Of a stretch of 54,251 nucleotides of DNA, positions 52,044 to 54,251 are shown in pieces. Origin of the DNA: Pelagibacteraceae bacterium (GTDB lineage: Bacteria; Pseudomonadota; Alphaproteobacteria; Pelagibacterales; Pelagibacteraceae); NCBI GenBank assembly GCA_008638225.1, contig VTPP01000005.1:1-54251 (forward strand), read 5' to 3'. The notes below the pieces were generated by a model that saw nothing but the letters and a program-made list of their open reading frames with translations, did not search any database and was not told the DNA's origin. Positions within the stretch are counted from its first letter, which is position 1, and each line of letters opens with the position of its first letter. A program made the translations under genes and the position numbers.

Positions 52044-52074
52044 AACGGGCCTCCTAACTAATTAACGATTGGGA

Positions 52075-52243
52075 TTATTCTTGCTTTAGATTTACTGCAG
52101 ATGGTCCCTTAGGTCCGTCTTCAACATCAAAATTAATAGTAGATCCTTCATCTAAGTAATCTAAGCCAGCCGCTTGGACTGCTGAGATATGTACGAAAAC
52201 ATCTTTTTTCATTAAACCATTTTACTTTTCCTTTTAGACTCAT
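52075..52243 (-). pseudogene. csp: Cold-shock protein gene with internal deletion and frameshift
   Basis: From ATG 52243 the frame reads MSLKGKVKWFNEK, the N-terminal strand of a CspA-type domain, then goes out of frame. In another frame (ATG 52212 to TAA 52075) lies KKDVFVHISAVQAAGLDYLD and the rest of the domain, ending SAVNLKQE. The RNP1 segment KGYGFI and about 15 residues in between are missing. The junction sits in an A6 run (GAAAAAAG), consistent with a slippage- or microhomology-mediated deletion. A sequence or assembly error is the alternative. Confidence 0.8.
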
Positions 52244-52273
52244 TTGTTACTTTCTTGTTATTATTAGTAATTA

Positions 52274-52295
52274 TGTATTTGCAAAAGCAAATACA
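52274..52295. repeat. 9-bp hairpin upstream of the broken csp gene
   Basis: TGTATTTGC / GCAAATACA with an AAAA loop, 31 nt upstream of the csp ATG. It could be part of the former cold-shock leader or an upstream terminator. No T-tract is seen. The rest of 52296-52387 holds no ORF. Confidence 0.5.
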
Positions 52296-52387
52296 CTCCG
52301 TCTTAGATAGAAAAAAAACTCCAAAGTCAAACATTGTTAGGATAGGCTTAATAATCGTTGGTATGCTTGGATAGTATTTAGATATAA

Positions 52388-52747
52388 TTATTTAAGATTA
52401 GTTAACTGACCTTTATTTTTCAAAAACAAAAAGTATGCAACAACTTCATACGTATAATGAAATAGTGAAAAAATAATTGGTAATCCAAATAATTTAGATA
52501 GAATTCTGTATCTTGGTATCTTAGACCAAATAATCAAAAATGCCCTTGCTCCAGAAAATAGTTGTCCATTTTCTATTACGTGCATTCTTCTCAATAATTG
52601 TCTGTCATTTGATTTTGTTTGAATTTTTGCCATTTCATTATCTGTAATATCAACAAAATCAAATTGATCTTTAGTAATTTTTTTATAGTGATCAATTTCA
52701 GCTCTACAAATATTACATGAATGATTGTAAAAAACTTTTGTAATCAT
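52388..52747 (-). CDS. DCC-family (DUF393) thiol-disulfide oxidoreductase-like protein
   Basis: This 119-aa thioredoxin-like protein has the redox motif NHSCNICRAEI (CxxC), FVDITDNEM, and the RRMHVIENGQLFSGARAFLIIW segment typical of the DCC family. A C-terminal hydrophobic stretch (LPIIFSLFHYTYEVVAYFLF) may touch the membrane. The redox partner is unknown. It diverges from the 75-aa gene across 29 nt. Confidence 0.88.
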   Translation of the reverse strand: MITKVFYNHSCNICRAEIDHYKKITKDQFDFVDITDNEMAKIQTKSNDRQLLRRMHVIENGQLFSGARAFLIIWSKIPRYRILSKLFGLPIIFSLFHYTYEVVAYFLFLKNKGQLTNLK

Positions 52748-52776
52748 TGTAGGAGATTATAATATTTTACAAATAA

Positions 52777-53004
52777 ATGAACAAAGAAAATGCAAATAAA
52801 CTTTGGAAAATGATACAAGATGCGGGTGATTATTTGCAAGGCCAATTACCTAATCATCCCAATCATCCTAAAGGCAGAAACCCCTACGCTCATGTTGCTC
52901 TTTGTGTAAAACATAAATTTAATAATAGTTACAAAGATATTGAAGATGAAAAATTTATTGAGGTATTAGACTATATTGAATTCCTAAAAAAAAATCCTAG
53001 TTAA
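52777..53004 (+). CDS. Uncharacterised 75-aa protein
   Basis: This soluble protein has a distinctive central segment HPKGRNPYAHVALCVKHKFN followed by NSYKDIEDEKFIEVLDYIEF, giving an overall helical fold. The clean motif suggests a conserved small family, but I cannot name it. The 3' end overlaps the convergent DUF6134-type gene by 8 nt. Confidence 0.65.
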   Translation: MNKENANKLWKMIQDAGDYLQGQLPNHPNHPKGRNPYAHVALCVKHKFNNSYKDIEDEKFIEVLDYIEFLKKNPS

Positions 53005-53656
53005 GCTCATCAATTGTATAAAGCCAAACTCCTCTTGTATTTAAAACTTGCTGAACAATTACCCAGTCTTTTTTTCGGTACCAAACTTGCGTATCTAGAT
53101 CTTCGCCCTTGATGTCAAATACTGCTGTCTCGGTATCAACTCCTAGGACTTTGATTGTTTCATTTTTTATAAAGTTAACTTTTTGCTCTCTGACTGCACA
53201 GGTAATACCTGCAATTTGTGTAGTTTGTTTTAAAAGTTCATGATTCCAATAAGAAGAAAGTAAAAAATCTTTCTTAACCTCTCCCTTAAATTTTTCTCCA
53301 TCGACCACATAATAATCTCCCTGCTTCTTAATACTGCAGTACTTTATGTCTCCGTCCTCGGACGTTTTAGACTCAAAACTAAGTAGGTTCCCTTCTTCTG
53401 TATAAATTTCTGTGCCTTCAGACTCGTATTTGTAAAATGAAATACCTAATTTTTTAATTTCAAAATTAATTAAATTACGAACAATTAATTTTCCCTTATC
53501 TCTTTCAAATGAAATAGAGTGAAACCCAACTTTTGAATCGTTTCTAAAAATATCAAATTTAATAAGGTTAAGATCATTATAATGTTGAACATGAGCGTGG
53601 CTTGGTTTGGCTACAAAACAAGCAACAAATAAGCAACTGACAATAATTTTAATCAT
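52997..53656 (-). CDS. DUF6134-type exported protein
   Basis: This 219-aa protein has a signal peptide (MIKIIVSCLFVACFVAKPSH, cut near HA-HVQ). The body starts IKFDIFRNDSKVGFHSISFE, then SFYKYESEGTEIY and ends LDTQVWYRKKDWVIVQ, the pattern of alphaproteobacterial DUF6134 proteins (beta-rich, periplasmic, unknown role). I chose ATG 53656 because it starts a proper signal peptide; the open frame extends to 53743 without better signals. Confidence 0.72.
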   Translation of the reverse strand: MIKIIVSCLFVACFVAKPSHAHVQHYNDLNLIKFDIFRNDSKVGFHSISFERDKGKLIVRNLINFEIKKLGISFYKYESEGTEIYTEEGNLLSFESKTSEDGDIKYCSIKKQGDYYVVDGEKFKGEVKKDFLLSSYWNHELLKQTTQIAGITCAVREQKVNFIKNETIKVLGVDTETAVFDIKGEDLDTQVWYRKKDWVIVQQVLNTRGVWLYTIDELN

Positions 53657-53771
53657 TTTTACAGTTTTTTTTTGCATTAAGGTGTTGTCAAAAAAAATTA
53701 ATAATAAATCAAGGAGAAATTTTGTATACAACACTGAACGCACCTATTCTATATTCTATCTATTTTTTAAT

Positions 53772-54191
53772 ATGAACAAAATAACATCAGAAGATAAATT
53801 AATTAAAGAGTGTTTGCTTAAGTCTCGTCACATTGCACTTATTGGCGCAAGTGTCAGACAGGAGTTGGCAGCATATGAAGTAATGAAATATCTTTTAGAA
53901 AAAGGTTATAAAGTTTTTCCTGTAAACCCCAAATACAGGGACGACAGCATTCTAGGTCAAAAAGTGTACGCCGATTTATTAGATATTCCAACAAGCATAG
54001 ATTTGGTCAATGTATTTCGTCCGGCAGCAGAGGCTATCGCAATTACTCAAAAAGCTATTCAAGCTAAAACCACTTACATATGGCTGCAACTAGCTATTGA
54101 AAATCAAGAAGCAAAAAAAATTGCAGAAGAAAATGGAATTGTTATGATTATGAATCGATGCACATTAATCGAACATAAAAAAATGTTTTAG
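53772..54191 (+). CDS. CoA-binding domain protein (YccU-like)
   Basis: This 139-aa Rossmann-like protein has HIALIGASVRQELAAYEVMK, VFPVNPKYRDDSILGQKVYA, VFRPAAEAI, IWLQLAIENQEA and IMNRCTLIEH, the CoA_binding_2 (YccU) layout. It is similar to the nucleotide-binding domain of succinyl-CoA synthetase alpha. The ligand is inferred from the family. ATG 53772 is preferred; the longer open frame upstream is antisense to the DUF6134-type gene. It ends 6 nt before tRNA-Arg. Confidence 0.88.
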   Translation: MNKITSEDKLIKECLLKSRHIALIGASVRQELAAYEVMKYLLEKGYKVFPVNPKYRDDSILGQKVYADLLDIPTSIDLVNVFRPAAEAIAITQKAIQAKTTYIWLQLAIENQEAKKIAEENGIVMIMNRCTLIEHKKMF

Positions 54192-54197
54192 ACAATT

Positions 54198-54251
54198 GAT
54201 CCCGTAGTTCAACTGGATAGAATATCGGTTTCCTAAACTGAGGGTTGGGGG
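54198..54251 (+). tRNA. tRNA-Arg (CCU), 3' end beyond the window
   Basis: The acceptor 5' strand GATCCCG (54198-54204) is followed by TA, D-stem GTTC/GAAT around AACTGGATA, anticodon stem TCGGT/ACTGA and loop TTCCTAA with anticodon CCT at 54232-54234. The T-arm and 3' acceptor strand are cut off, so identity rests on the anticodon and 5' two-thirds. Confidence 0.88.

Noticed and set aside
1-54251. CRISPR array, IS element, prophage or integron
   Set aside because: No spaced direct repeats, transposase, integrase, phage structural gene or terminal inverted repeats were found on reading both strands.

Overview
The window is AT-rich and almost entirely coding. It has no IS elements, prophage, CRISPR array or rRNA. 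It looks like a streamlined marine alphaproteobacterium, SAR11-like or of another low-GC lineage. The grounds are an ALA synthase (C4 haem pathway), the order aroA-cmk / rpsA / ihfB, the order trpF-trpB-trpA-accD-folC, a TIGR02300/FYDLN-type protein, DUF6111- and DUF6134-type proteins, and many 1-nt and 4-nt gene overlaps. The lineage is inferred from gene content and layout, since no marker tree could be built.

Layout. Positions 1-8352 (minus strand) hold a translation block: thrS-infC-rpmI-rplT-pheS-pheT-lepA, with lepA cut by the window edge and infC starting at AUU. Positions 8380-11124 hold a GT4 glycosyltransferase, an ABHD10-like hydrolase and a YeeZ-like epimerase that appears to use an ATT start. 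Positions 11129-17082 are gltD-gltB. Positions 17300-22554 hold uppP, an NDUFA9-like reductase, rnd, and an envelope block kdsD-lptC-lptB in which no lptA is seen and LptB carries a ~95-residue N-terminal extension. Positions 22605-32700 (plus strand) are one ~10 kb gene train: an aroA-cmk fusion, rpsA, ihfB, pyrF, trpF, trpB, trpA, accD, folC and an exported histidine phosphatase. Positions 32701-38728 (minus strand) hold trxA, sbcB, rmuC, a CDF transporter, a DEDDh exonuclease and a CBS-DUF294 protein.

Positions 38757-47000 are the unusual part. Here lie selO, an AEC transporter, an Old Yellow Enzyme, and a dense scatter of tiny, mostly single-span membrane ORFs of 26-80 aa. There is also a stand-alone small gene with its own strong promoter, four tandem hairpins in its leader and a strong terminator, and a ~400 bp non-coding stretch full of nested inverted repeats. 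Positions 46980-54251 return to ordinary genes: hemA, typA, an EF-hand protein, an MFS transporter, a broken cold-shock gene, a DCC protein, a DUF6134-like protein, a CoA-binding protein and the start of tRNA-Arg(CCU).

The signals most worth a second look are these. (1) TrpB and TrpA have changed together: the alphaD56-betaK167 salt-bridge pair is lost on both sides, betaE109 is Asp, and the Q114/H115 loop is altered. (2) A 65-aa protein has a complete stand-alone transcription unit with a four-hairpin leader. (3) The 41.9-42.25 kb non-coding region holds mutually exclusive hairpins. (4) LptB has a repeat-bearing extension. (5) aroA and cmk are fused. (6) A cold-shock gene has an internal deletion and frameshift. 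(7) UppP has Leu where a conserved His is expected.
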